Assembly: GCF_029931775.1 (NCBI RefSeq)
Contig: NC_079314.1
Span: 70,051,879-70,115,878 of the forward strand
DNA: 64,000 nucleotides
DNA from: Euleptes europaea
Taxonomy: Eukaryota > Chordata > Lepidosauria > Squamata > Sphaerodactylidae
Direction: 5' to 3'
Part shown: piece by piece, positions 23,505-39,780 of the stretch
How the letters are laid out: the number at the start of each line of letters is the position of its first letter
How positions within the stretch are numbered: position 1 is the stretch's first letter
The notes under the pieces: model-generated
The model's database searches: none
What the model saw: the letters and a program-made list of their open reading frames with translations, nothing else
What the model was told of the DNA's origin: nothing
Position numbers and translations under genes: made by a program

Positions 23505-23735
23505 ACGAGTCCAGTAGTACTTTAGAAACCAAGAAAAACTTTCAAAGTATAAGATTTTGTGAGTGAAATCTCAGTTCAATGGAAAACGTTTCCAGGGCTC
23601 TTTTTTACAAAATCATTTAGAATAGCTAGGTTAGTCTCTTTCTGCCAAAAAAAACCAAACAAAAAAGATTGTGGCACCTTAGAGACTAGCAGGTTTGGCT
23701 TCTGGATTAGACTAATACCCCTTCAACAGATCTGT
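23505..23735 (-). mobile_element. Two adjacent antisense Penelope-like fragments
   Basis: On the minus strand 23505-23578 reads ctcacaaaatcttatacttt and aaagtactactggactcgt. 23626-23735 reads gctagtctctaaggtgccac and agagactaacc. Both carry family signatures but are truncated. Confidence 0.5.
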
Positions 23736-23853
23736 CAGTCTTTAAATTGCCACAAGCCTACTTTTTGGCTTTGGTTTTCTTCCAAAGGAAATCAAATCCA
23801 AGAACCGTGTCCCTACCGAGAGTGCACGGGGTGGGGGGGGTGACATGAGTAGT

Positions 23854-23935
23854 GCAATCCTAAGAACACTTTCCTGGGAGTAAACACCATCAAATAGACC
23901 TGAGTACAATTCTGAGTACACCTGCTTAGGATTGT
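23854..23935. mobile_element. Short inverted-repeat element (MITE-like), copy 1
   Basis: 82 bases bounded by GCAATCCTAAG and CTTAGGATTGT, with ctgggagtaaacacc inside. Similar units are at 25456-25540, 52343-52420 and 55158-55248. Confidence 0.55.
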
Positions 23936-25455
23936 TCTCCAAATTATTCAACTTATATCTGTCACTTTACCAGAAAAAAATTAAATTCAGATGGGGAAGA
24001 TCCCAACATTTCTTGCAAGTACCAGGGTTATTATCAGAATCTACAAGTTAAGAATAAGAACAGTTTCCAGTATACAAAAAAAAAAAAAAAAAACCCTAAC
24101 AACAACACTGTGATCATTACCATTAAAAAAGAACGGCACAATTAGTATATTTCAGCTGGGATATAACTGACTTAATAAAATTGCATTATTTGGTGGTATA
24201 ATCTCTGACTGTGCATACATTTTACAGTTGATCAAAAATCATGCATACTTAGGACCTACCTCTAGTTAGTTTTTTAAAAAAATCTTTTTATGACTGATGC
24301 ACCCAGGATCTTAGCGAGACATGACATTGGTGTCTACCATAGGTTTTTGTCACTGCAGATCCAGTGCCAAATAAAAGAAGCCTCTCTTAAAATTTTCAGC
24401 ATTTCTGCTGCCCATCCAAATCTTGTAGTAATTTTCACTGCTGCTGACCAGGCAAAATTACCAAAGAAATGCCTACTACACATCAACGTTCACTCCCAAG
24501 TTACCTGCATGATCTTTTTATATTGAAAAACCAGAGAGGTAAATAATCTTTTGCAGAAGGGGTCTGAGCAGAATTAAGGTGATTCAGATGTGGCAAAAGC
24601 TGATGAGAAGTTGCCCAAGCATGGCAGAAGACAAACTAGAGCTTTTGATGAGGAGGTAGGACTGAATGTTCACAGTACAGGAAGAAATTACATATTTGAC
24701 AACGGAGTGAACAAAGAGTCAAGAAGTAAAAAGGCTTGTTTTACCCTTGGGTCCCTCCTTTGTATTGTGCTCCTCACTTGATGCAAAAGCTAAATATATT
24801 CAGGGACTGACCTTAGGCAGGTATACTCTGAAGTAATGGGGCTTACTCCCAGGAAAGTGTTCCTGGGGCTGTGGCCTAAATATCATGTCTACACTGCCTA
24901 TGGCTGATCATGCATTTCTGTGCAATATGATTACATTTCAAAATTGTCTGCATTTTGCTGTCTTCAAGGAAATTGATAAAAAAAAATACTTGAGCACCAT
25001 GGCAACTAGTACATCCATTACCATAGCAACCAGCTGAATATTGTTATCTTCTAGCAAATGCTGGTTGAGTGATACTCTAGGAAAAATGGTGCCCATTGTT
25101 AAATGGACTAGACTTCTGTGAAAGCAATCACTTCCTATTTAGACGGCTGCTGGACCAGAGAAGCTATTTGGCGAGAGTAAAGCATCTGAATAATTAATTA
25201 CGAAAATAATTTATGAAAATTAGGCTCTTCAGTTAGTCCTGTCTTCAGAGCCTAGTATACCAGGCATAACAAAATCCCACCATAGCAGAAGTCAGGGCAC
25301 CGCTTACAGTTCAATTTTAGGAGATCAATGAAAGTTTTCTTTGCAGATCCTTAAATCAGTGGCACAGGGAGAGTTCTGCAATGAGAAGGTGCAGAAGTTC
25401 TATAGCTGTTCTTGATGGGATGGAAGCCATTCATACCTCTTTAAGTCCCTTGTAG

Positions 25456-25540
25456 TGTAATCCTAACCACAGTTACACCTTTCTAGGTCCACTGAGCAAA
25501 TGTACTTAGAAGGATACAAGTCTGCTTAGGATGGCACTGT
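25456..25540. mobile_element. Short inverted-repeat element (MITE-like), copy 2
   Basis: Bounded by GTGTAATCCTAA and TTAGGATGGCAC, the same end motif as copy 1 with substitutions. Confidence 0.5.
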
Positions 25541-26791
25541 TGGTGCTCTATACCACACTATAGAAGCACATCAGGAATGGGAAGTTAGTTAAGAACTCCC
25601 ATATATACTCATAATCTGCTTTGACCCTGAAAGATGATAATTTTAATCAAAAGAAAGAGAAAAAGTCATCATACCAAACAAAAGTTTGGAACTTATTATT
25701 CCCAACATTAAAAATAAAATCTTTTTTTCTCCATTTCAAACACCCCAATCAATTAATTTTAGTTAGAGTACCACATGTATACATTTCTTTAATCAACTGA
25801 AGTATTTCTTTCTAAAAGTTTCTTAAGATAATGCAAGCCCAAAATATATGTGTAAAAGCAAAGAAGTGATGCGAGTTCCCTTAAAACACTAATCTTTATA
25901 CAAACAACTCAATTTATTAGGTACTATTGAAACAGAATTTTATAAGAACACTCAGACCAGCTGATGTTAGATCAGAGGAGAATTTTACCAAATCGGTTTC
26001 TCCTTTTTGTTCAGGACAGCCTATCCCAGATCTTTCTCCCGTTTCTTAAGGAAATTACTAGGTATGGGTTGGCTCCTACCAACTTTCCCACTGGTCAAGA
26101 AGTAGGAAAGATGTACAGTCTCTCTCTTCACTACAGCGCCCAACCCAATGTGATGTTTTGTCCATGTGGGCCCCATAATCCCCCGCACAGAGGGGTCAAT
26201 AGGGCCACTCCTCTCTCTTATGGCACCAGAAAAGTTAATAGGGTTGGAAACTATATTTCTTGTAGATTTATCAATAAACTATACTGTTTCCTTATCAGAC
26301 CTCTAAAACCATAAGTCTCCTTTCAAAATACAAAAGAGGGATTTGAATCTTAAATGACTGTATTTTTGAGAACGGAAGTACAATATATATATTTGGAAGA
26401 TATTTGACTAATAAGGGTTTATAGCTCATTCATACCATTTGTTCATTCTACATTCAAGCGCAAACCCCAGCTTGGCCCACACACCTGTTTTCAGAGAAGG
26501 TGGTGAGAACGCAAAAAGAAAAAAGGGGGGGGGATTGTAATGTGACTTTAAAACGAAACATCTCAAACATTGTATTTAATTAACAATAAGCGTTAACCTG
26601 AGAGTGGAATGTTGAGATTGTACTTAATAGTAAATTAATAAAAAGATTATTTAAAGGTCCTTGTACCTATTCAAAAATCCTATATCATTCTAATTACTGT
26701 ATAGTTCTAAGGAGGTTTTTAACACTGTTTGAACCCAACGTACAGAAAACCTTCAAAAACATACTAGTAGGCACTAACCTCATCACACATA

Positions 26792-26974
26792 CGAACACAT
26801 GAAGTTGTCATATACTGAATCAGACCATTCCTCTATGGCAAGGACAAACTGTCTCAGGCAGAGGACTTTCACGTCTCCTACTGCCTGATTCTTTTTAACT
26901 GGAGATATCAGGGATTAATCCTGAGACCTTATGCATGCAAAATGACTCTGCCACTGAGCCACCGACCCATCCCC
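26792..26974 (-). repeat. tRNA-derived SINE, family B, worn
   Basis: Antisense; the reversed tail acatgaagttgtcatatact and reversed head (ctctgccactgagccac) are both present, with a shortened middle. Confidence 0.65.
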
Positions 26975-27259
26975 AATATAAATAAAAATAAAAATCATGA
27001 GCAGCAAAAAATGGAGGAATAAAATTGTATTCTCTTTCAAAGATACTGCCTAACTTCTGTATGTTCTATGTGGCTGCTATGAAAAGCTTTTCCAGGAACT
27101 TGTTAACTAACCACAAGGGAACTCAACACCTTTGTACAACAAACACAGTTGAGGTACAATGCCCAGTGGGCTTAGAAGGTTTAAATCTAGTTCAGATTGC
27201 ACTGAAATAATTACATATGATTGAGTTCCAGTCCTGTGTGAAGTCTTATGAAACAAGCA

Positions 27260-27342
27260 GGGAAGAGGCTGTGGCTTAGCAGTAGAGCATACAGAAGTTC
27301 AGTCCCTGGCATTTGTAGTTTAAGGATCTCAGGTACAAGGTG
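27260..27342 (+). repeat. tRNA-derived SINE, family B, head only
   Basis: gggaagaggctgtggcttag is the head and cagtagagcatacagaag the A/B-box region; ttcagtccctggcatttgt is the B-box end. The body and tail are lost. Confidence 0.5.
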
Positions 27343-29454
27343 TAAGGAACAGATTTTCTCTGAGGAGGTTAACTGTGAGCCAAACTGCAATGAGGTTAAT
27401 GGTGTCATATGTACACTCCAAAACTATGCAAAAGAATAATAATTTTTCTAAGGACAAGGTAATAAGAAACAACAGATAAATGAGCATATTGGCAATATAT
27501 AGTCAATATAGGGGGAACACTATATGCATTGTCTGTTCCCAAATGTTACTTGCAGAAGTCGTACTATATTTCTATCCATATGTATTCCATATGTGATCCT
27601 GTTTGCCAGGTGAATTACCACTTTCCTTTCACACCAGTGGCATGCATTTTTGGCTTTGAGGAGAATTAACAACAATATATCTTTTCGGAAAACAGAATGT
27701 TCAGGCTTTTAGGTTTCTGTTTTAGCATCACCCCCTAGTGGCAATTGTTGGATTGCTTTCATTTACATTTTCAGCATTCTACATGGTTTTATGAAACTTT
27801 GTAAACTTTGGACCCTTCTAAACTTACCCCACTTTCTGGGGTTCCCAAACCCAGAACAAAATATCTGTTTCACAGATACATGTAAAGAGATCCTTTAGTG
27901 TACTCATCTAAGGATCCCACATAGGCATTAGAAGAGGAGTAGAGCATCTCTGATTCCACTCTTGAAGTAGGGAAAAGTAACAACTAAGATGTTTCTCGGG
28001 TGTCTTGTTCTGAAAGCACACTGATATGATGGAGAAGTAAATGTACAGGCACACTGCAACAAATCCAATACTAGTGATAACCTCACTTCCTTGGACATTC
28101 AAGCTACCCCAGTACTGACAGATGAGGATGGAAGCCCAACCTGTGTTAAGATTCTGTTCCTCTCTGGAACTTTGTATCTCCATTTCATTTGTCCCACAGC
28201 CTAAAAAAAGGGTTTGTCACATAATATGAAAAAGACTGGCCCAATTTAGATAGTCACAATTTATTGACTAGTTGTATAACACAACAATGAACGGATAGTT
28301 TATGTAAATAAAATATGAGGGCTTGAGCTAGTCTGGGCAAAATACTGAGGCCAGCACTCAGCAGTACTAGGTTCTTCGAATCGTCCAAGGAAAGGAAACG
28401 AAGGGTGTGTTGAGGCTGGGAAGGAGAACCTCTTAATGCCTGAGTCTCCATTGGATTGCCCTTTTCAGCATGTGCCATCAATGGTCATAACAAGTCTTAG
28501 AAGAAAATCTGTGCAGTGAGTTTGGTAAATGTGTGCCTCAAAGACCGGGCTACAGTCTACATGTTACTTACATAGATGATCCAAACAGCAGCCCTGAGAG
28601 GCCAGTGGTGGAAACAGTAATACCTAAATCAGGACTGTCATGTGGGAAGAAGCCTCTGCAGTGCATCTCCCTCGTTTCCCAGAGACCAGGAATCTAAATT
28701 TGTTTTTTGTGCCAACAAATAAGAACTGTGCAGTCCACTCAAAGTCCCATTTAATCTCAAGGCAGTACTATTGCTATTCCCTTCCTTTTGCACTGTTTAA
28801 ATACAGCGGCTCTGAGGACCAAATCTGCTGAGCAAAAGTTATATTCACCCCTCTGGGGAAAGCAGAATTGGCCTCCAAGACCTTCTGGAAAAAGCAATCA
28901 GCCATCTTATTTTATTGATTTCTGACACACCCTTCTACTGGGAATATTGTGGGTCTTGCTAATGCAGAGACAGCACTGTCTATTTGAACAATGCTATCAA
29001 GTTGGAGGCTTTCTGTGCAAAGAATACATTCACCCAGAGTACTTGTAAACCTTCTTAGTTGAAGCTGCCCATCCATCCCTGACTGATGTGAGGAGAAAGC
29101 TATGCTTAAGTATGTAAGTTATTCTTGGATTCACTTACTTTAAAATCATCATTTTTGAATCTTTGCTTCTAACACCTGCATTTGTAAGTACCCATTACTA
29201 TATTCTGTATTTTATCAAATAGCTTGAGGGAAATGGTAGATATGCATTTTTCCTTTCCAGCTTCTCCTTAGACATTTCCCCTTTTTTCTGAGACAAGGAT
29301 TTTTATATGGAAACTAACAATCAGGGAAAGAAACACAGACTTTATTCAGCCTAACCAAAAGGCCTTCTTAACTGTTGGACTGTTCCAAATGAACTTAATT
29401 CATGGAGATTGATAGTGAACTGTCCATTTATTCTTACTCTCTACTTCCTGTCAT

Positions 29455-29645
29455 TTAACCACCTTTTTAACTCATAAGAGAACCCATCCTATGTTTGCTA
29501 AGCTTTGTTGAGGAACTCTGTCAAAAGCCTTTTGGAAGTCCAGGTACATCTCCTGGATCACCATTATCAACATGCTTGTTAACCTGTTCAAAGAACTAGA
29601 AAAGGTTGATGAGGCAGAATTTTCTTTGCCCTCAACAGAATTTGT
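29455..29645 (-). mobile_element. CR1-like LINE reverse transcriptase fragment
   Basis: On the minus strand the sequence reads approximately YLDFQKAFDRVP, the reverse-transcriptase motif of CR1-group LINEs. It is worn and short, with no full ORF. Confidence 0.55.
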
Positions 29646-29689
29646 TATTTGATATGCTTAACAGTTTCGACTCAGTCGAGGGGCTAGGG

Positions 29690-30380
29690 AAGGAGCAAGG
29701 GTGACGGAAGAATAACATGAGTCCATGTTAACTTGTCCATAAAACGGCCACAGTCTTTATTATCATAGGAGCACTGGTGTAGTATAGGGCAGGATCCATA
29801 ACCGGGTGACCTACCTGTTGGCCAATAACACATCCCCTCACCCCAGTCTGCCTGCAAGGGGATCACCACAGGATATATCTGGGTGTCCTCGACTGCTGTG
29901 TGGTTCTCTTATCACCTGAGGGCTAGAGCCAGGTACCAGCCCCTGAGCTGGGCATAATTTCGACAACTTCACCGTCAAGCCCCCTTATGGGAGACAGGCG
30001 CATCGGCTCAGCCTCCCCCAATTTGGATCCAGCCTGATGCCCCACCCCCCACCCCCCAAAGGCTGTGACAAATCATGCACAAAACCCACATACCAAAATA
30101 CCTGCTACACATAAACCATGGGAGTGTGGAGCCCAGAACCAATCACTCCATGCCACAACTCCTCTGAACAAAGGAGGGTGGGTCAGAGCCAGCCATGCTG
30201 ACTTCATTCAGCCAAAGCTCCATTCACCAGCCCTAGGTGCCTGATTGGCCACCCAGCCATGATGGAACTGAGTGGTATGTCCCCCTGCCCGCCAAGGAGA
30301 AATTTCTCCCCCTCTCCTCTTGCTCCCTGCCCCCAAAGCAGCAAAGGCAGCCCTGAGTAAGTCCAAGGCCATTGCTTTTC
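29690..30380 (-). mobile_element. GC-rich LTR-like repeat, fossil, class uncertain
   Basis: A GC-rich block with sharp edges in AT-rich DNA. On the minus strand it ends shortly after an AATAAA, as many LTRs do. No internal retroviral domain is seen next to it, so if it is an LTR it is a lone, decayed one. Identification is weak. Confidence 0.25.
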
Positions 30381-32284
30381 AGTAAAATCAATGACTTAGG
30401 ATCCCACTTCCCACTTTTTAAAAGTAGAGAGAAATTAGATTGCCAGTAGTTAGAACAGAATCTGCCTAAATTCCTCTTTTGTGGTCTTTTCTCATAAGGC
30501 CACCTACATCTTTCCCAGATATTCCTTCTCTCTGTACACTGAGGCTGGTGCCGCTGGTCAGATTTCTGAGAGGTGGTTCTTTGTATATGATTGTCATCTC
30601 TTTACCACTCACTGCCCATGCCCAATCTGTATGCAGTCTGTACCTCCCGATAGGAGGAAGAGATAAAAATCAAGACTGCCAAGGACCTAAAATGGCAGTC
30701 ATGACTAATTCCATACCTAGCATACTTTCTTAGATGGGTTTAATTTGGTGGGAGGTGAAGATATGGAAGCTCTGTTCCTAGGTGTTCATTGGGGTGGGGG
30801 ACGATGACAAATGGTCTTAAAATTAGCATGCTTCTGACAACTGAATGCCAAGATGGGTGGCCTTCAAAGTGGGCAAACCAATTACACGGCACTTTTATTT
30901 CCTGCATGTCTTTCTCATGCTCAGCCCAGCTCCTTTTAGATGAAACCTGACATGGCCCTGGGGAAACCTACATGTACTGATAAACTACATGTGTACTGAT
31001 GGGCTACACATAAGTTGCCTCAGAGGGGCAAACAGCAGTTTTCTGGTGCGGTTTAGAGTTAGTAAAACAGCACAAAAGAGAAAACTTAAGTCCCCTCTCC
31101 CCACACACCATTCCACACTCCTCTCCCATTCCAAACCAGGTCCTCGTGAGTCTAAGAATCTTCAACAGGTGCGCCTCTATTTGGCCTAGGGTGGTCGGGG
31201 CAGACCTGTATAATGTGTGGTTATGTGCCCAGCCTCATGTAGATCATGTAGTCAGATTATTCTGTATAATTCTCCTTTCTACTTCCCATAAACTGCTCAA
31301 GTTTACTATAACTTTTTTCCCAGCAACCAGTGCACTATTTTTTCATGCTTTATAAAAAATAAATCCTCAATACTTCACCAGCAAATGGTATACTAAGTGT
31401 AGTTTCAAAAATTTAGTACCATTAAATATTTTATCACCCTGCGCTGGGCTGCAGCAGGAGTGTAGCATGTGGCTGTACTTTCAGAGTGGTAATTCAGGAC
31501 AAAATAGGGTCTGCCAAAATGACAGTTCACTAAGGTTGTTCCAGAAAATGCTAGCAACCTTCCCCCCTGCCAAAAAACAAAAACAAGTTGCAAGGCCAAG
31601 GATTTATAAGCAAAGGATTATGGTAAATAACACTCCTTTCAAATACTATTTTAAAGGCATACAGCTGTGGATTATATTTTATTAGTTTAGGTTATATGGT
31701 GTTTGTATGTACTTCACAATATTCCACATATTCTACTAAAATCTGCAGTTGATATCTGCAGTTTGTCTATTGCTTTTGAAACCTATCCATGCCTTTCATA
31801 GCATCACATACTCCCATCATGTACCATTTCTACAAAACATCCAGAAAGATGTCAATCCAGGTCATGCATTGAACCTAGCATCTGCTAATTGCACTTTCTG
31901 TTCTTTTACTCCATTCTCCCTTGCCTCACCGAATCCCTGTGCCAACAGGGTAATGAACCATGAACGGTTCCATATTCAGGATGGGATTTTCAGTGCCAGG
32001 ATGCCTCTGCTCTTTTATGGGTTTTGAATTTCTCAAATCAGGTTTCTTTACATGCATCTGAGCAGTTTTGTGGGTGGGAAAGAAGGTGAAAAGAGCCACA
32101 GGCTGCTGATAAAGAAATAGTCAAAGGTAGCTTTATCTGGAAAATTAGTTATAAGTAGGTTGTGATAGGATATTCTCATGTAAACAATATATACCAGCAT
32201 TGCAACTGCTGTGAAGTTGATTATTCAGTTAGCTTTGCTGCTTTTTTATTTTTAGGAAAGTTAAGATTTTTATTTAAAATTAAG

Positions 32285-32980
32285 AGGGAGGAGCCGTGGC
32301 TCAGTGGTAGAGCATCTGCTTGGCATGCAAAAGGTCCCAGGTTCAATCCCCGGCATCTCCAGTTAAAGGGACTAGGCAAGTGGGGGATGTGAAAGACCTC
32401 CACCTGAGACCCTGGAGAGCCGCTGCCAGTCTGAGTAGACAATATTATTATTATTATTTTATTTATTGTTTCCATTTGTTACCCTGCTCTTCCCGGCTAA
32501 AGCCAGGCTCAGAGTGGCTTACAGAATATAAAAGTCATATTAATCAGTAAAATCATTAAAACATTTTAAAATAGCCTTATAAAATCATAATCATTAATTT
32601 ACCTAGGTGCTTCTAACATATGAGTCACAATACAACAACCCAGCTAGGCGAGCAGATGGAAGGCATCAGATGGAATAAAAGGTGTTAACCGCAATGGGGA
32701 GGTTAGGGAGGCTAGTCTTTACATATAGGAACCATAGCTGGCCTCAATCATAAGCCTGGTGGAATAGCTCTGTTTTACAGGCCCTGCAGAACTCTTAGAG
32801 GTCCCGCAGGGCCCTGGTCTCGCTAGAGAGGCTATTCCACCAGGCAGGGGCCAGGGCAGAGAAAGCCCTGGCCGAGGCCAGCTGGACACTCCTTGGGCCG
32901 GGGACCACCAATACTGACTTTGATGGACCAGGGGTCTGATTCAGTATAAGGCAGCTTCATGTGTTCATATGTTCATGAAC
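32285..32980 (+). repeat. tRNA-derived SINE, family B, split by a later insertion
   Basis: The 5' part 32285-32444 has the head gccgtggctcagtggtagag, the B box ggttcaatccc and ccagttaaagggacta. The 3' part 32910-32980 continues ctgactttgatggaccaggg and gtctgattcagtataaggca. The break falls inside gtagacaata/ctgac, and the 4 bases AATA are duplicated on both sides of the insert. Confidence 0.85.
32445..32909 (-). mobile_element. LINE-like 3' fragment inserted in a SINE
   Basis: It starts with a TTA run on the plus strand, i.e. a (TAA)n 3' tail on the minus strand. The body has cataagcctggtggaatagc and aggctattccaccaggcagg. A related copy in the same orientation is at 48555-49110. The AATA target duplication at its edges supports retrotransposition. 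The clade is uncertain. Confidence 0.65.
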
Positions 32981-33539
32981 CATTAATTAATGGTTTTAAT
33001 GGAAATTAATTTTCAAATATAAAAGGACAGCATTTAAAGCAGTGACATTTTTCAACATCAATTATTTTACAAGGAATGATAGGTATGCACTCCCCACTTT
33101 CCCAAGAGACAGGACTTACAAAAGTCTATGATGTTTGGCTTGTGTGTTATGGTCCTTGTACTACAACTGAATGAATTGAACCAAAGACTGGAACTGGAAC
33201 GCCACAAGATGGCCACGGTCCTTTCTGCCAGGTCAGACTCAAGTTACTTTTGTTACTTAATTTACAAATATATAAGCAGATCCTATTGGGAGCAAATGAC
33301 ACCTTTATTAGGTGCAGCAAATCTGCTAACAGATCCCCAAAAAGAGCAGCCGCATTCCAAGAACCTTCTTCTTCAGCCATCCAAGCTCCATAATTCTGTC
33401 TCTTCAATGCTCTCTGAATTAAAACTGCAAACTGTTTCCCAATTGTTTTTCTGCTGCTTTTCATGTTCTCACTTTGCATTACAAATTTTCAGCCTTTTGG
33501 ACCAATTAGTGCAGTCCTTTAACCTTCCCTAGTAAAGAC

Positions 33540-33840
33540 ATTGCTCTAAGCCCTTGACCATTTTGATTGCCATTTCTGTACCTTTTCCAGGTCTACAATA
33601 TTTTGCTGAGGTGACAAAAACAATACACAGTATTCCAAATACAGTGCACAATAGATCTATACGCCCTTACATTACAATGAGATGTTTTATTTCCAGTCCC
33701 TTTCTTAATCAGCCCTAGCAGTGTTTCCCTTGCACACTAATTTTACATTTTCATTGAGCTAACCACTGTGAAGCTAAGATCTCTTTCCTCATTGGTAACT
33801 GCCACTCAGCGTACTTGTAAAATTAGGGTTTTTATTAGGC
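33540..33840 (-). mobile_element. Ancient CR1/L3-type LINE remnant
   Basis: The sequence contains aggtgacaaaaacaatacac, cagtattccaaatacagtgc and agatctctttcctcattggt, an arrangement that I know from old amniote CR1/L3-group remnants. It is highly worn with no open frame. Confidence 0.4.
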
Positions 33841-34669
33841 CCTTTCTCAGATGCCACCCATCTAGCCTCAGATGGTGGGGGTACCTAAAGCAGGGCATCT
33901 GAAGATGATCAGAGTGGTCTGGTAAGTTCGTGGGAGTAGGTGGTTTTAAAGGCTCCCTACTGATTCTGCCCTGTGCTGGAATGTCTTAGGTAACTAATTA
34001 GATTATACCCCTGCCTTGAATCATGTGTTTTCTGAAACAGATAAGAGACAGGAAACTGAAATCCAGTTTGAGTTCATGGTTTTGATACTTGCAGTTTAGT
34101 TCTATGCCCCCAGCCCAACTATCTTTGATTTTCTTTATGAAATCAGGGCTATTTACTGATGTATGGGGGTGATGAAGTGGGTGATTAGTTAGAACAAGAA
34201 CTAATCAGAGGACCTCAAAGGACTTATTGGGTTCTCTAGTCCTTAGAATTCTGGGCATCTCTATGTTTATGTAAGCTCCTTATATTAATCTAGCGAATGG
34301 CAAGGAAAAACATTCTTCTGAAGACTGTTCATTTACACTATTAAAATATTGACTACTAACAAATTTAGGGCAAAGTTCACTTTGTTTTTTTAAGGAAAGC
34401 ATTGCATATAAGAATACTGCATTAAAAATGCAAGAGTTGTAAGTGTACCTCTAAGCAGAAAATATACATTTAATACTCTCCATCTTGGATGTAGACCTTT
34501 AACTGAAGACAAGATTCAGAAATGTCAAAAGCTTTTAGGTTATTAGTCTGAGCAATGGAAGTAGTTAGAGAGCAAGCATTAGCTAGCTAGCTAGAACTGC
34601 CTTATACCATCAACAGATCACCTGACTCAGGCTGAGGTCCTCTCCAATCCTCTCTGCACCATGAATCTC

Positions 34670-34812
34670 AGTGGGTAACTTGGGGCTACTCACTTACTCT
34701 GCCTCTCTCAGCTTAATCTCTCTCACAGAGTTTTTGTGAGGGTAAAATGAAGGAAGAACCATGTATACCACCCTAAGGTCAATAGGGAAATATAAAATGA
34801 AAGAAATAAAAT
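34670..34812 (+). repeat. SINE 3' part, family D-like
   Basis: ctctctcagcttaatctctc, tcacagagtttttgtgaggg and taaaatgaaggaagaaccat match the middle and tail of family D, ending in aaagaaataaaat. The head is missing. Confidence 0.45.
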
Positions 34813-35344
34813 ACGTTGGTTCAAGGGCTTACCTTTCATTGAAATGGATGTGGTAGTAAGCATTTTTGAAATATTCCTTAGGTTCTTAACCCTAATTCCT
34901 GTTTTTGCACACATCTCACCCCATATTAAAATAATCCAGTTCACTGCCTCTCTACAATCATTTACACATTTTGAGTTTCTTCATTCTCTCATTTTTACAG
35001 ATGAATTTCTGGTTTCAGTTCTATACATTAATTTCCCTGCCCATTGACATTTCTGAAGGTGATGAATGTATACTCCCGAATCCTTACCCCCACAACAGAG
35101 TTGACTAACGGCAACAACTGATTATAAGGTTACCAGATCTGAAGCTTTAAAATGTAAATGTTCAAGTGCTTAAAACTCAACCTATATCTAGATCTTAAAT
35201 TATACAAATACTGCAGTAGTAGAGAATTCTAACATATGAAGTAAACTTAGGATCTTATTTGGGATTTATTAAAAAAAAAAAACAGGTATCAGCATCACTA
35301 TCAAAATTGTTATTTTAAAGTTAAATCATAGCTGCCAAAGAAAT

Positions 35345-35565
35345 AAGAATGTAAGAAAGGCCATGCTGGATCAGACCAAGGTCTATCAAGTCCAGCAGTC
35401 TGTTCACAGGAAGCACCTAATAATAATGCATTATGATGAGTATCCATTTTTACTAGTAGCCATGAATAGCCCTCTCCTCCATGAACATGTCCACTCCCCT
35501 CTTAAAGCCTTCCAAGTTGGCGGCCATCACCCCATCCTGGGGCAGGGAGTTCCACAATTTAACTA
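35345..35565 (+). repeat. Interspersed LINE-type repeat
   Basis: aaggccatgctggatcagac, caaggtctatcaagtccagc and gcagggagttccacaattta are familiar sauropsid repeat phrases. A related, opposite-strand copy seems to lie at 43870-44095. The exact family is not assigned. Confidence 0.5.
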
Positions 35566-35585
35566 AACATATTTTCCATGATGCA

Positions 35586-35591
35586 TTTATT
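35586..35591 (-). terminator. KICS2: Candidate KICS2 polyadenylation signal
   Basis: AATAAA on the minus strand, about 420 bases after the stop. The UTR could run further; there is no transcript evidence. Confidence 0.35.
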
Positions 35592-36012
35592 GCAATTATT
35601 TAAGAGTTCTAACACTTTCCAGTACTTTTCAAAACAGAAGGAAGGAGTTCTGAGGAAATACCCATTTAATATTACTTTCAAACCAGGTTTCCAGCAGATT
35701 ATGTGTGTGACCAGCAAAAGATAAAGTGCATATATTCCATTTAGGTAACACTCATCAAAGTGTCATGGACTTAAAAATACAGTAGTTGAGCAAAACACCA
35801 TTCTGATTTTAGTGCACTGCGTAATTGGTTTTCATTTTACTTTTTCACAATCCTTTGTAACTGACCTTTGTATTCTGGCTGTTCATCCCAATTTTTAATA
35901 TTAAATATTAATAGTAAACATTAATTTTTAAAAGAAAAAAGACACACACACAAAACAGAGACAGAGCACATTTCCTTGCAGTCCAGTATATTGTTTTAAC
36001 AGCAGCAGTTAT

Positions 36013-39561
<3,549 letters not shown>

Positions 39562-39780
39562 CCGCCCGCCGCCGCGACGCCGCGACGCCAACAGCTCGAC
39601 TCCGCTCTCATACACACCAACAGTCACGTGATGAGGCGGGAGGGGGAGGAAAAGCGCTCTGCCGCCCCGCCCCTTCCCACTCAGGAACCAATCCCAGGAG
39701 CGAGGACCGGGGAACCTCATAACCACGTGGCAAATCAGGAGAAGGGACGGAGGGAGGGGGAGTTGGGAAAGCGGCAAAGT

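Larger units (their letters stand above)
20166..35585. other. SRGAP1-KICS2 intergenic region
   Basis: About 15 kb with no exon that I can recognise on either strand. The genes on either side are convergent, so it separates two 3' ends. Repeats are listed separately. Stretches with nothing identifiable include 20170-21100, 22500-23450, 24900-25440, 27350-28900 and 30400-32280. Confidence 0.55.

Noticed and set aside
25964-26314. Plus-strand open frame of 116 codons
   Set aside because: No similarity that I can recall and no gene context; possibly part of an unclassified repeat.
33128-33532. Plus-strand open frame of 134 codons in the SRGAP1-KICS2 interval
   Set aside because: No known domain, an opposite-strand open frame of 110 codons overlaps it, and an old LINE remnant follows; probably chance.
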